Shown here: one piece after another, positions 1 to 7,949 of the stretch | How positions within the stretch are numbered: position 1 is the stretch's first letter | Layout: each line of letters opens with the position of its first letter | From: Pseudomonas frederiksbergensis | GTDB lineage: Bacteria; Pseudomonadota; Gammaproteobacteria; Pseudomonadales; Pseudomonadaceae | Assembly (NCBI RefSeq): GCF_003732705.1 | Contig: NZ_MOBR01000016.1 | Location: 62,001-126,000 of the forward strand | DNA length: 64,000 nt | Direction of reading: 5' to 3' | The notes under the pieces: model-generated | Databases searched by the model: none | Seen by the model: only the letters and a program-made list of their open reading frames with translations | Told to the model about the DNA's origin: nothing | Position numbers and translations under genes: made by a program

Positions 1-120
1 GAGTGCAAGGCGGGTCCTTATCGCCCGGTCGGTGAAGGTGAGCTGCCTCACTGGGCGCCCCGTGAAGGCGAGGCGGGTGTGGCCGAGTATCAGGCCTGGA
101 TGCACGCGCAGTTCGATTGA
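1..120 (+). CDS. C-terminal end of an unidentified protein (cut by window edge)
   Basis: An open frame runs from base 1 to a TGA at 118-120 and gives the last 39 residues of a protein whose start lies outside the window. The tail is hydrophilic and ends in AWMHAQFD. I do not recognise the family. It has the same orientation as the two small genes that follow and is separated from the next one by a degenerate REP-like palindrome. Reality as coding sequence is inferred only from the uninterrupted frame and the GC-rich third positions typical of the neighbours. Confidence 0.5.
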   Translation, partial: ECKAGPYRPVGEGELPHWAPREGEAGVAEYQAWMHAQFD

Positions 121-128
121 TCTACATC

Positions 129-177
129 CCTTGTAGGAGCGGGCAAGTCGAATCGTCGCACCGCTCGCTCCTACAGA
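129..177. repeat. Degenerate REP-like inverted repeat
   Basis: TTGTAGGAGCGGGCAAG on the left and CGCTCGCTCCTACAG on the right form an imperfect palindrome of the same family as the REP doublets elsewhere in the window, but with a short, poorly matched centre. It lies between two genes of the same orientation. Confidence 0.5.
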
Positions 178-241
178 GGCGGCACCGCTTCACCTCAGTC
201 AGCCGTGATAAAGTGCTCGGCCCCGCCCTCCGGAGCCCGTC

Positions 242-727
242 ATGAGCCTTTTGATCCGCAGCTGCGCCGCCCTGTTGCTGACTCTCAGCCTGCCCCTGGC
301 CGCCGCTCCGGCGCCGATGCACGGGCAGTTCCTGCCGCCGGATGACCTGACCTTGCGTGACGCCGAACCGGACCAGCAACAACTGTTGCAGGTCACCGAC
401 TATTCGGTAGTGGTGGGCAGCCAGCGTCAGTCCACCCAACAGCCGATCCCGGTGACGTCGCCGCTGCTGATCCGCCTGAAAGGTAAATCCTTGAACAAGG
501 GGGCGACCATCAGCCAGGTGCTGGTCAACTTCGATGGCGAAAGCAAAAGCCTGAAAAAGCCGATCTACGACGAAACGAGCAAAACCCTGACGCTCTACTA
601 CCCGCTGGCGCAATACCGGGTGGTGATCGATTTGCTGCGCAACGACACGGTGTATTGCCAGTTCCTCACCTACGCCAACGGTCATGTCTGGGCCGATCTG
701 CACACCGGCAGCGTTCGTGCGCGTTGA
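242..727 (+). CDS. Hypothetical exported protein
   Basis: 161 residues. The start ATG is preceded by GGAG at a spacing of about 7. Residues 1 to about 22 form a clear Sec signal peptide (positive start, Leu/Ala-rich core, cleavage around AAA-APAP), so the mature protein should be periplasmic. The mature part has no Cys pair until one late Cys in VYCQF and no motif I recognise; its pattern of alternating hydrophobic residues suggests a small beta-rich domain. It is followed 63 bp later by a PA4642-family gene in the same orientation. Function unknown. Confidence 0.75.
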   Translation: MSLLIRSCAALLLTLSLPLAAAPAPMHGQFLPPDDLTLRDAEPDQQQLLQVTDYSVVVGSQRQSTQQPIPVTSPLLIRLKGKSLNKGATISQVLVNFDGESKSLKKPIYDETSKTLTLYYPLAQYRVVIDLLRNDTVYCQFLTYANGHVWADLHTGSVRAR

Positions 728-790
728 GCCCGGCGTCAATCGAGGGGTAAACTGCCCGCCCCGTGAAATGTCTGCGAGCTGGAGTCGGCA

Positions 791-1078
791 ATGCGTAAAG
801 ATAAGAAGCAAGTGATTGGTGACGAGATCGGCGATGAGCAGATCAAGCTGTTTCTCGATTTTGAACCGGTCGACGCCACTTCACCGTCCCTGCACAAACT
901 GATCAAGGCCTATCGCGGCCTGCGCATCGACGATTTCGAGCGCTTCCTGACGTTCTTCGTCGAAGCCGGGTATGACCTGGACGGCAAGGATCAGCACGGC
1001 GATGATTTTGTTGCGGTGATCAAGGATCAGCGTAATGCGGCTGAGTACATTGAGTTGATTGCCAAGGCTCGCGGTTAA
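791..1078 (+). CDS. PA4642 family protein
   Basis: 95 residues, soluble and acidic, with GGAG about 7 bases before the ATG. The sequence (GDEIGDEQIKLFLDFEPVDA, then a helical C-terminal half) matches my recollection of the small conserved pseudomonad family named after PA4642, which sits beside the mqo gene in that genus. No catalytic motif is visible and the role is unknown. The gene ends just before a REP doublet and a strong bidirectional terminator shared with convergent mqo. Confidence 0.8.
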   Translation: MRKDKKQVIGDEIGDEQIKLFLDFEPVDATSPSLHKLIKAYRGLRIDDFERFLTFFVEAGYDLDGKDQHGDDFVAVIKDQRNAAEYIELIAKARG

Positions 1079-1140
1079 GATCAAAAGATCGCAGCCTCGT
1101 TTCACTCGACAGCTCCTACCAGCTCCTACAGGTGCACGCG

Positions 1141-1210
1141 TTGTAGGAGCAAAGCTTGCTCGCGATAGCGCTCTGAAGGACGCCATCGCGGGCAAGCCAT
1201 GCTCCTACAG
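1141..1210. repeat. REP doublet (TGTAGGAGC type)
   Basis: Inverted pair TGTAGGAGCAAAGCTTGCTCGCGAT ... ATCGCGGGCAAGCCATGCTCCTACA with a short centre. It lies between the convergent PA4642-family gene and mqo. An extra partial copy (CAGCTCCTACCAGCTCCTAC) precedes it at 1109-1131. Confidence 0.85.
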
Positions 1211-1220
1211 GTAGGCGCAT

Positions 1221-1260
1221 AAAAAAACGCCCCGCTCTCACTGAGAACGGGGCGTTTTTT
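1221..1260. terminator. Bidirectional intrinsic terminator
   Basis: A run of A, the stem CGCCCCG / CGGGGCG extended by TCTC / GAGA, then a run of T. A-tract and T-tract on the two sides let it end both the rightward PA4642-family transcript and the leftward mqo transcript. Confidence 0.9.
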
Positions 1261-1271
1261 GTGGGGCCGAA

Positions 1272-2780
1272 TCAAGCGTAGCTTTCGGTCTCGTTACTGG
1301 CTTCAACCAGTTCCAGGGCGACGTTGTTGTGCGCGTTGATCTTGCGATACAGCGCCGCGTCGGTTTCCAGGACTTTTTCCCGGGCCGGGAAGATTTCCGC
1401 CAGTTTGGCCGCCCACTCGCCGGACGCTTTGTTCGGGAAGCACTTCTCGATCAGCTCAAGCATGATCGAAACCGTCACCGAAGCACCTGGCGAAGCGCCG
1501 AGCAGCGCCGCCAAAGAACCGTCCTTGGCCGCGACCAGTTCGGTACCGAACTGCAGAACGCCGCCCTTTTTCGGGTCTTTCTTGATGATCTGCACCCGTT
1601 GGCCGGCCACTTCCAGGCGCCAGTCTTCGGCTTTCGCTTCAGGGTAGAAGCGACGCAGGGAATCGAGGCGCTGCTCCATCGATTGCATCACTTCACTGAC
1701 CAGGTACTTGGTCAGGTCCATGTTGTTTTTCGCCACGGACAGCATCGGGCCGATGTTGCCGGCGCGAACCGACAGCGGCAGGTCCATGAAGGAACCGTGC
1801 TTGAGGAACTTGGTGGTGAAACCGGCATACGGCCCGAACAACAGGGACTTGCTGCCATCGACCACGCGGGTGTCCAGGTGCGGCACGGACATCGGCGGCG
1901 AGCCCACGGCCGCCTGGCTGTAGACCTTGGCCTGGTGATGCTTGACCACTTCCGGGTTGTCGCAACGCAGCCACTGGCCACTGATCGGGAAGCCGCCGAA
2001 GCCTTTGCTTTCTTCGATGCCCGACGCCTGCAACAGCGGCAATGCCGCGCCGCCAGCGCCGAGGAAGACAAACTTGGCGTCGACTTCACGGGTGTTGCCG
2101 CTGTTGACGTCCTTGATGCTGACGGTCCAGCCGCCGTTGTTACGCTTCAGGCCGGTTACGCGCTTGCAGTACTTGACCTGGGCATCGGGTGCGCTGGTCA
2201 GGTGCTTGAGCAGTTGATTGGTCAGTGCGCCGAAGTTGACGTCGGTGCCGTTCATCACGCGGGTGGCGGCGAGGACTTCGTCGGGCGAGCGGCCCGGCAT
2301 CATCAGCGGCATCCACTCGGCCATCTTGGCCTTGTCTTCGGTGTATTCCATGTCGGCGAAGGCGTGATGCTTGCTCAGCACGTTGAAGCGTGACTTGAGG
2401 AAGGACACGCCGCTGTCGCCCTGCACGAAGCTCAGGTGCGGCACCGGGCTGATGAAGGACTTGCACGAGCCGAAGGTGCCTTTTTTGGTCAGGTACGACC
2501 AGAACTGCTTCGACACTTCGAACTGGGTGTTGATGTGCACGGCTTTCTTGATGTCGACGGTGCCGTCGGCAGCCTGCGGCGTGTAGTTGAGCTCACACAG
2601 CCCGGCGTGACCGGTACCGGCGTTGTTCCATGGGTTGGAACTCTCGGCGGCACCGGAATCCATCAACTCGACGACTTCCAGCTTGATTGCGGGGTCGAGC
2701 TCTTTGAGCAGTACAGCGAGGGTGGCACTCATGATGCCGGCCCCAACGAGTACTACATCGACTGCTTCGTTATGCGCCAT
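1272..2780 (-). CDS. mqo: Malate:quinone oxidoreductase
   Basis: 502 residues, the usual length for the Mqo family. This peripheral membrane flavoenzyme oxidises malate to oxaloacetate and passes electrons to ubiquinone, replacing or complementing NAD-dependent malate dehydrogenase in the TCA cycle. The N-terminal FAD-binding motif VGAGIMSA (residues 12-19) and the family signature NPWNNAGTGHAGLCELNYTP (about 49-68) are present. The start ATG has GGAG upstream at a normal spacing. The gene stands alone, convergent with the PA4642-family gene, with a long non-coding stretch upstream. Pseudomonads often carry two mqo paralogues; the synteny resembles the mqoB locus, but I cannot settle that from the sequence. 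Confidence 0.96.
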   Translation of the reverse strand: MAHNEAVDVVLVGAGIMSATLAVLLKELDPAIKLEVVELMDSGAAESSNPWNNAGTGHAGLCELNYTPQAADGTVDIKKAVHINTQFEVSKQFWSYLTKKGTFGSCKSFISPVPHLSFVQGDSGVSFLKSRFNVLSKHHAFADMEYTEDKAKMAEWMPLMMPGRSPDEVLAATRVMNGTDVNFGALTNQLLKHLTSAPDAQVKYCKRVTGLKRNNGGWTVSIKDVNSGNTREVDAKFVFLGAGGAALPLLQASGIEESKGFGGFPISGQWLRCDNPEVVKHHQAKVYSQAAVGSPPMSVPHLDTRVVDGSKSLLFGPYAGFTTKFLKHGSFMDLPLSVRAGNIGPMLSVAKNNMDLTKYLVSEVMQSMEQRLDSLRRFYPEAKAEDWRLEVAGQRVQIIKKDPKKGGVLQFGTELVAAKDGSLAALLGASPGASVTVSIMLELIEKCFPNKASGEWAAKLAEIFPAREKVLETDAALYRKINAHNNVALELVEASNETESYA

Positions 2781-3517
2781 TTAACGCGTCTCCAAAATCT
2801 GCAGCACCAAATTGTCGGCATGGCTGCCAGGTGTTCAGGGGCGTGTCAGTGATGCCCCAGGTACCCATGGCAGTGTCGCCATGTCCGAATCTTCGCAATT
2901 TTTCGCAACTTCGACGGACGCTACCGGTCGGGCCTATGAGTGATATGAACTCATTTCAGCACACGACTGGCAATTCGACTTATGGTCGAGACATCCGTTT
3001 GTGCAACCAAATCCGTAGCGGACAGGCTTCAGGCTCCGGTGTTCGAGGAGTACTCGGTCCTGTGTCGTTGGGCTGTTTCAGACGCTAATGGTGCATGTTC
3101 AGACGCAAAACTATTCATTTGCTCGCCACACTCTTGTGAAGTTGTGAAAACCCGTTTTTTTCACGCTCTTTTGAAGACGTGAACCTCAAAAAAGGGCTGT
3201 CCCAGCCTGGCACCGTGCCCGGATGGATTGCCGCCATGGGATACATGACAGGCAAAACGGGCAAACAGCTCAGTAACCGAGCGTAATGACAGCTCTGCAG
3301 ATTCGCGATAAGTGGGGTTTTTGCTCAAGGAACAGCAAGCGCGCCAGCTTCACTCGATCTGTGTGGGCGGCTCTCTGTGGGCGGTGCGGGGTGCCAATAC
3401 CGAGGCATTGACGATGCTGCGAGGCCCGATCAGGAGACGTCCTTATAATCGGGGGGAGATTGTATCTAAGAAACGCAGGGAAATGGTCGTGATTAATGAC
3501 TTTTATTAGGCGTCTGG
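2781..3517. other. Long non-coding stretch upstream of mqo
   Basis: About 740 bp with no convincing gene: the ORFs here (such as 2831-3088 and 3312-3509) have no good ribosome site and unnatural composition. It is less GC-rich than the neighbours in places (around 3080-3190) and contains a TATAAT at 3445-3450 and two near-direct copies of TGTGGGCGG (about 3360-3386). It must hold the mqo promoter on the minus strand. An untranslated leader or small RNA is possible but nothing decisive is visible. Confidence 0.5.
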
Positions 3518-3751
3518 TCAGATGGACAACAGCGCCTGTACCCGTGAGCGAGGCTGATGCTGCCGCACGCGGGCGCTAGGGGGCAGGGGATGGTGCAACC
3601 AGTTGAGGCGGATTTCTTCGATTTCGACCCAACCATCGCCCATGGGCTGCAGGCTGCATTGCTTGAATGCCTGGCAATGGCCGTTGCGATCGAGCAAGGC
3701 AAAGCTGCGATGCAGCGGGCGTGGCGCGAACAACGAGATCAGATAACGCAT
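3518..3751 (-). CDS. Conserved small hypothetical protein
   Basis: 77 residues, beginning MRYLISLFAPRPLHRSFALL, with AAGG about 9 bases before the ATG. The protein is basic, Trp-containing (GWVEI and LNWLHHPL) and lacks a transmembrane segment. I have the impression of a conserved pseudomonad family of this length but know no function. The overlapping plus-strand ORF 3557-3802 is judged a shadow because it lacks a ribosome site. Confidence 0.65.
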   Translation of the reverse strand: MRYLISLFAPRPLHRSFALLDRNGHCQAFKQCSLQPMGDGWVEIEEIRLNWLHHPLPPSARVRQHQPRSRVQALLSI

Positions 3752-3956
3752 GGCGAAGTACCTTGTGGGGTGACTGCTGTGAAGGTTGCCAGCAGGCCGT
3801 GACGTGAAAGTGTATGGGCGATGACAGATGTGTGACAGGAACCGGTTTCTGAAGGGTTTGTCAGAGATTTCAGCAATCGTTGCGAGACGCTAGTTCGAGA
3901 CGATGGCCCACCGCTATACTGCCGGCCTGTTTGTGCCTGATTCTGGAGAGAAGAGC

Positions 3957-4541
3957 ATGTTGCAACGCCTGTTGTTCGGTTTGATCACTGTGACCGGTTT
4001 GACCCTGGCCGGCTGCGCCCACAGCCCGCAACAACTGAGCCCGGAACCGAAGCTGACCACTCAGCTGGCGCCGGTTGGCCATGGCCAGCAGGTGGTGGTG
4101 CGGGTGGTGGACGGTCGTCCGTCGCCAACCCTGGGGACCCGTGGTGGTCTGTACCCTGAGACCAGCGCGATCACCGTGCAGGGCGCGCAGATTCTGCCGA
4201 AGCTGCAGGCCCAGGCTGAAGCCGCCGTGCGTTTGCTGGGTTTCACCCCGGTGTCCAACGGCATGAACGCGCCGCAATTGACCGTGACCCTGGCCGAACT
4301 GAAATATCAGTCGCCTAAAGAAGGCATGTACGTGACTGAAGCCACCATCGGCGCGACCTTCCGCTCCGACGTGCAGAACGCCAATCGCCGTTACAGCGGC
4401 CGTTACGGTGCATCCCTGGATCAGCGTTTTGGTATGGCGCCGAACCAGGAAACCAACACCAAACTGGTCAGCGACGTGTTGAGCGATGCCCTGACGCGTC
4501 TGTTCAAGGACCCGACCGTGGGTCAGATTCTCGGCGAGTAA
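3957..4541 (+). CDS. YajG family lipoprotein
   Basis: 194 residues. The ATG at 3957 is chosen over the in-frame ATG at 3903 because GGAGAG lies just before it and it starts a perfect lipoprotein signal: MLQRLLFGLITVTGLTLAGC, lipobox LAGC with the modified Cys at residue 20. The mature part (PKLTTQLAPVGHGQQVVVRVVDGRPS ... LGTRGG) matches the YajG family of outer-membrane-anchored lipoproteins of unknown role. A strong terminator follows 15 bp after the stop. Confidence 0.88.
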   Translation: MLQRLLFGLITVTGLTLAGCAHSPQQLSPEPKLTTQLAPVGHGQQVVVRVVDGRPSPTLGTRGGLYPETSAITVQGAQILPKLQAQAEAAVRLLGFTPVSNGMNAPQLTVTLAELKYQSPKEGMYVTEATIGATFRSDVQNANRRYSGRYGASLDQRFGMAPNQETNTKLVSDVLSDALTRLFKDPTVGQILGE

Positions 4542-4555
4542 CCTTTCGCGAGATA

Positions 4556-4597
4556 CAAAAAAGCCCGGTGCCAGTGATGGCCCCGGGCTTTTTTTGC
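4556..4597. terminator. Intrinsic terminator after the YajG-like gene
   Basis: AAAAAAGCCCGG ... CCCCGGGCTTTTTTT: GC-rich stem with A-tract and T-tract flanks, so it can act in both directions between convergent genes. Confidence 0.88.
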
Positions 4598-4609
4598 GCC
4601 GCGATCCCT

Positions 4610-4702
4610 TGTAGGAGCAAAGCTTGCTCGCGATGGCGGCTCAACATTCAACACTGATGGTGACTGAAACACCGCTATCGCGAGCAAGCTTTGCTCCTAC
4701 AG
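4610..4702. repeat. REP doublet (TGTAGGAGC type)
   Basis: TGTAGGAGCAAAGCTTGCTCGCGAT and its near-perfect inverted copy ATCGCGAGCAAGCTTTGCTCCTACA, separated by about 40 bp. It lies between the convergent lipoprotein gene and the small gene at 4715-4921. Confidence 0.9.
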
Positions 4703-4714
4703 GATGTGGTGGGG

Positions 4715-4921
4715 TCAGGCGGCTTGGGAGTAGAAATCCAGCACGCTCACACCCGTCAGCAAATCCGTCTCCGGCAAGTCCGCATGTTGATGCCCGCCCA
4801 GCGCGCAATACACCAGCCAGTGGCGGTCCTGGACATTGAAGGCGAGGCTTCCGACGAGGTTTTGCTGTTCGTCGCTTTGGGCGATGAGGTAGAGGCGGTC
4901 CTGGTTTTCGGCGTGCAGCAT
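4715..4921 (-). CDS. Small hypothetical protein
   Basis: 68 residues if started at the ATG at 4921 (MLHAENQDRLYLIAQ). The longer frame to 5092 has a composition unlike a protein and overlaps the promoter region of the gene on the other strand. The protein is acidic, with a central Trp/His-rich part (RHWLVYCALGGHQHADLPE), no signal peptide and no membrane segment. The ribosome site is weak (GAG). Function unknown. Confidence 0.6.
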   Translation of the reverse strand: MLHAENQDRLYLIAQSDEQQNLVGSLAFNVQDRHWLVYCALGGHQHADLPETDLLTGVSVLDFYSQAA

Positions 4922-5115
4922 GGTGTGCTCAGTGTCGGTTTCGAGGGGCGACAGACTGGCGCATTCAGATGACGATGCCGTGACGCAGGACAGGAATCGG
5001 CCAAGTGGTTCGTTTTTTGTCGCAAAGGTTAGGGCAGGCGGACAGGCTTTCGGTAGAATCCGCGCCGCAGTCGTCGGTCCGGCGCCTGCCACCTGAGTTT
5101 TGCCCGAGGTCCGTG

Positions 5116-5400
5116 ATGTCGTTGCATTTGATTTCGTTGTTTACCAACCATCCCGCCAAGTTGATCAACCTGCTGGCCTTGCTGCTGGCGTTCCCGGGCA
5201 GTTGGTTGCTGCATGCCACGCGTCGCCGTGAACAGCGCGCGTTGGCGATTCTTGAGGCGGCTACTCAGAACCGTCGGGTCGATGATTCGATGTTGATGCT
5301 CGATGGCGCCACCCAGCGCATGAACCGGTTTTTCTATCGATTCGGTTTTGCCTGCCTGGGCGTGGCGTTGATCGTGTCGTGGATCAGCACCCAATTCTGA
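5116..5400 (+). CDS. Small inner-membrane protein
   Basis: 94 residues from the ATG at 5116, chosen because GAGG precedes it and the upstream extension to 5005 looks non-coding. Two hydrophobic helices are visible, about residues 15-34 and 73-91, joined by a charged loop (TRRREQRALAILEAATQNRRVDD), so both ends are probably on the same side of the inner membrane. I do not recognise the family. Confidence 0.7.
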   Translation: MSLHLISLFTNHPAKLINLLALLLAFPGSWLLHATRRREQRALAILEAATQNRRVDDSMLMLDGATQRMNRFFYRFGFACLGVALIVSWISTQF

Positions 5401-5410
5401 GCACTTTGAT

Positions 5411-5505
5411 CCTGTGGGAGCGAGCCTGCTCGCGAAAGGCGATCTGTCAGCCGGCATCTCTACTGACTGTCAGTGCGAATTCGCGAGCAGGCTCGCTCCC
5501 ACAGG
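5411..5505. repeat. REP doublet (GTGGGAGCG type)
   Basis: CCTGTGGGAGCGAGCCTGCT and its inverted copy AGCAGGCTCGCTCCCACAGG, about 50 bp apart. It lies between convergent genes. Confidence 0.92.
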
Positions 5506-5527
5506 GTTTGCACTCTGGCAGATGGGC

Positions 5528-6691
5528 TTAAAGCGGCAACCCAGCTTTCACGCGGTACTGATTCCTCACCGGCGTCGCATATTGCAGCACCAGGAACGGC
5601 CGATGTTCCTCAGGGCAAGCCTCCAGCCGACGCTGCCATTCTTCTTGAGCCTTGGCCAGTTCATCCGCTGCAAACACGTCGGCGGCTTTGGGCACCTGCA
5701 GTTGCGGATCGGCGTCCTTCCACTGCGCATAAGCCAGGTAGTGCACCGGGAACAACCGGTAACCGCCGAGGATCTGCTTGTCCATCTCGATCGCCAATTG
5801 CTTGGTGTCGTCGAACAACTCGGTGATCGGCGAGGCGAAGTTCACGTGAACCCGGCCCTTGTAGCCCGTGATGCCCTTGGCAATGCTCACGTCGTCTTCA
5901 CCCGGCACTTTGCTGTAGCTGCCGGTGGTGGCGCGGATGAACAGTTCACGGGCCTTGGCCTGGTCGCACGGGTCGTATTCGTAGCTGATCGACACCGGGG
6001 TCACGTTCAGCGATTGAATGACTTCGCCGAACGGCTCGTCCTTGCGGCTCATGTGGAACATCTTGAGAATCGCCGACTCGGTACGGTCGTCGCCGTCCTT
6101 GGCCCGACCTTCGGCCTGGGCGATCCAGATCGAGGCGCAATCGTTGCGGATCGAGTGGTTGATATAGGCCGACAACAACTGGTACGCCGCCATCTTCTCG
6201 CGGCGACCGGTGATCGAGCGGTGCACGATGAAGCTCTTGTTCAGGCGCATCAAATCGCTGACAAAGGGCTTTTGCAGCAGGTTGTCGCCAATAGCGATGC
6301 GCGGGGTCGGCAGGCCGGCGTGGTACACGGCATAGTTGACGAAGGCCGGGTCCATCACGATGTCGCGGTGGTTGGCGATGAACAGATAAGCACTGCCGGA
6401 TTTGAACTGCTCGACGCCGGTGTAGGTCACGCCGTCGGTGGCGCGTTCGATGGTGTGGTCGACGTAGACTTCGACCTTGTCTTGCAAAGTGGCCACCGAG
6501 TTGACGCCGGCGAACTCACGGCGCAGCCGATGAGCTATAAGAGGTTTGAGCATCCAGCCGAAAGCACCGGCATAACGCGGGAAGCGGAAGTGGATGAGGA
6601 TATCTAGAAGCGCCTTGTCGCCGAGCAGCCGCGCCAGCACCGCTGGGACTTCGCTGTCGTCGTAAGGTCGGATGGCATCGAATTCGCCCAT
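5528..6691 (-). CDS. Glycerol-3-phosphate/1-acyl-glycerol-3-phosphate acyltransferase family protein
   Basis: 387 residues from the second of two adjacent ATGs, which has better spacing from AGAGAG than the ATG at 6694. It belongs to the PlsC-like acyltransferase superfamily that transfers acyl chains to glycerol phosphates or related lipids. Evidence is the NHRDIVMD block (residues 107-114) followed by the acceptor-site-like region and a conserved P-V-S-I-S-Y-E-Y segment. The His-to-Asp spacing in that block is five residues, not the classical HX4D, so this is a divergent branch. It is about 100-150 residues longer than typical PlsC and has no obvious transmembrane helix. Substrate not predictable. 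Confidence 0.82.
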   Translation of the reverse strand: MGEFDAIRPYDDSEVPAVLARLLGDKALLDILIHFRFPRYAGAFGWMLKPLIAHRLRREFAGVNSVATLQDKVEVYVDHTIERATDGVTYTGVEQFKSGSAYLFIANHRDIVMDPAFVNYAVYHAGLPTPRIAIGDNLLQKPFVSDLMRLNKSFIVHRSITGRREKMAAYQLLSAYINHSIRNDCASIWIAQAEGRAKDGDDRTESAILKMFHMSRKDEPFGEVIQSLNVTPVSISYEYDPCDQAKARELFIRATTGSYSKVPGEDDVSIAKGITGYKGRVHVNFASPITELFDDTKQLAIEMDKQILGGYRLFPVHYLAYAQWKDADPQLQVPKAADVFAADELAKAQEEWQRRLEACPEEHRPFLVLQYATPVRNQYRVKAGLPL

Positions 6692-6833
6692 CATGCTCTC
6701 TTGTTAGAAACGGCTAGGGTAAGTAAAGGTTTTGATCGAAAACCAACGGGGCACGGTCTGAAAAGGTAGCCAGACAAAAATAGCCCTGCAAATAGACCGG
6801 CGATTATACGCACAAGTCACCTGGGAGACCGCG

Positions 6834-7016
6834 ATGCTGGAAACCGAGCGCTACGAATGTCCGTATTGTGGTGAAGAGGCCGAGGCCGTGCTGGATTTGT
6901 CCGGCGGTGATCAGACCTATATCGAGGATTGTCCGGTGTGTTGTCGTCCCATTACCTTTGTACTGCAAACCGATGGTCAGGAATGGTTGCTCGAAGTTCA
7001 CAGCGAGAATGAATGA
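6834..7016 (+). CDS. CPXCG-motif cysteine-rich protein
   Basis: 60 residues. Two Cys knuckles, C9-P-Y-C12 and C33-P-V-C36 (plus C37), form a likely zinc site, matching the small CPXCG cysteine-rich family. Cytoplasmic; no known function. GGGAGACC precedes the ATG. It is 12 bp upstream of the DUF2007-like gene and probably co-transcribed with it. Confidence 0.88.
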   Translation: MLETERYECPYCGEEAEAVLDLSGGDQTYIEDCPVCCRPITFVLQTDGQEWLLEVHSENE

Positions 7017-7028
7017 GAGGGGCGCCCG

Positions 7029-7289
7029 ATGCAGCGAATCTACGAACCGGAAAACCTGATGGAAGGCGAGTTGCTGCAAGGAATGCTGGCCAGCGAGGGC
7101 ATCGAAGCGCACCTGGTGGGGCGGGATTTGCTCGGTGGCACCGGCGAATTGCCGATCTACGGCTTGCTGGGTTTGTCGGTGGATAACGACCAGGCCGAAT
7201 ATGCCCGGGAGCTGATCACCGCCTACAATGCCGCGCTGCCGATGCCCGGCGATGAACCGGAAAGTTTCCCCGGCACCCTGGTCTGTTAG
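7029..7289 (+). CDS. DUF2007 domain protein (putative signal-transducing protein)
   Basis: 86 residues. The pattern YEPENLMEGELLQGMLASEGI-AHLVG followed by a Gly-rich loop and VDNDQAEYARELI is characteristic of the small DUF2007 alpha/beta fold, which has an ACT-like or PII-like appearance but no proven function. GAGAGGGGCGCCCG precedes the ATG. It follows the CPXCG gene by 12 bp. Confidence 0.82.
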   Translation: MQRIYEPENLMEGELLQGMLASEGIEAHLVGRDLLGGTGELPIYGLLGLSVDNDQAEYARELITAYNAALPMPGDEPESFPGTLVC

Positions 7290-7324
7290 GCTGACGTTCG
7301 TTTTATCAAGAGTCGTGTTGCCCC

Positions 7325-7948
7325 ATGTGTGGACGTTATGCCCTGTTTCGCTGGAACCCCGCCTTCGCGGCCCTGCCTGGCTTCCCCGCCGATCAGCAGG
7401 CCCAGTGGAATATTTCTCCCAACGATTCGGTATTGATGCTGCGTGCCGGCGCTGACGGTCAGCGCGAACTGGCCCGTGCCCGCTGGGGCCTGACGCCGCC
7501 GTGGCTGACTGATCTGTCGCGCACACCGGCCCATGCCCGGGCCGAAACCGTGGCCGAACAGCCGATGTTCCGCCAGGCCCTGCGCGAGCGCCGTTGCCTG
7601 TTGCCGGCCAATGGTTTCTACGAATGGCGCGGCACCACGCGCAAACGTCCGTATTGGCTGACGCCGGGGGAGGGCTCGGCGCTGTTTTTTGCGGCGATTT
7701 GGGAAGCGTATCCGGTGCAGGAGCAGGTGTGGCTGAGTACGGCAGTGATCACTCAGCCGGCGGCGAGTCAGCGTCGGCCGTTGATTCTCGATGAGGCGGG
7801 GCAGGCCGCGTGGCTCGATCCCGAGACGCCGTTGCATGTGTTGCAGGGATTGCTGGCCAGTGAGCCCGCAGCGTTGCGCGAGCGGGTGTTGGCGAATCTG
7901 GTGAATGATCCGAAGCTCAATGGCCCCGAGTGTATTACCCCGGGTTAA
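7325..7948 (+). CDS. SRAP family protein (YedK/HMCES-type), divergent active site
   Basis: 207 residues, the usual SRAP length. Family members use Cys2 to crosslink to abasic sites in single-stranded DNA. Here MCGRYALF keeps Cys2, the NISP segment (29-32), the GFYEW motif with Glu100, and the C-terminal VNDP..NGPE. Two residues that are normally conserved are changed: the Asn of the N-A-R-x-E-T motif is His70 (HARAET), and the His of the I-H-D-R-x-P motif is Ser148 (ASQRRP). The protein may keep DNA binding but have altered crosslink chemistry. It is the last of three closely spaced rightward genes and its stop lies one base from a long palindromic repeat. Confidence 0.88.
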   Translation: MCGRYALFRWNPAFAALPGFPADQQAQWNISPNDSVLMLRAGADGQRELARARWGLTPPWLTDLSRTPAHARAETVAEQPMFRQALRERRCLLPANGFYEWRGTTRKRPYWLTPGEGSALFFAAIWEAYPVQEQVWLSTAVITQPAASQRRPLILDEAGQAAWLDPETPLHVLQGLLASEPAALRERVLANLVNDPKLNGPECITPG

Positions 7949-7949
7949 T

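Noticed and set aside
2831..3088. Possible 85-codon gene upstream of mqo
   Set aside because: No Shine-Dalgarno, unusual composition and no family resemblance.
3312..3509. Possible 65-codon gene
   Set aside because: Starts without a ribosome site and runs through a promoter-like TATAAT; not protein-like.
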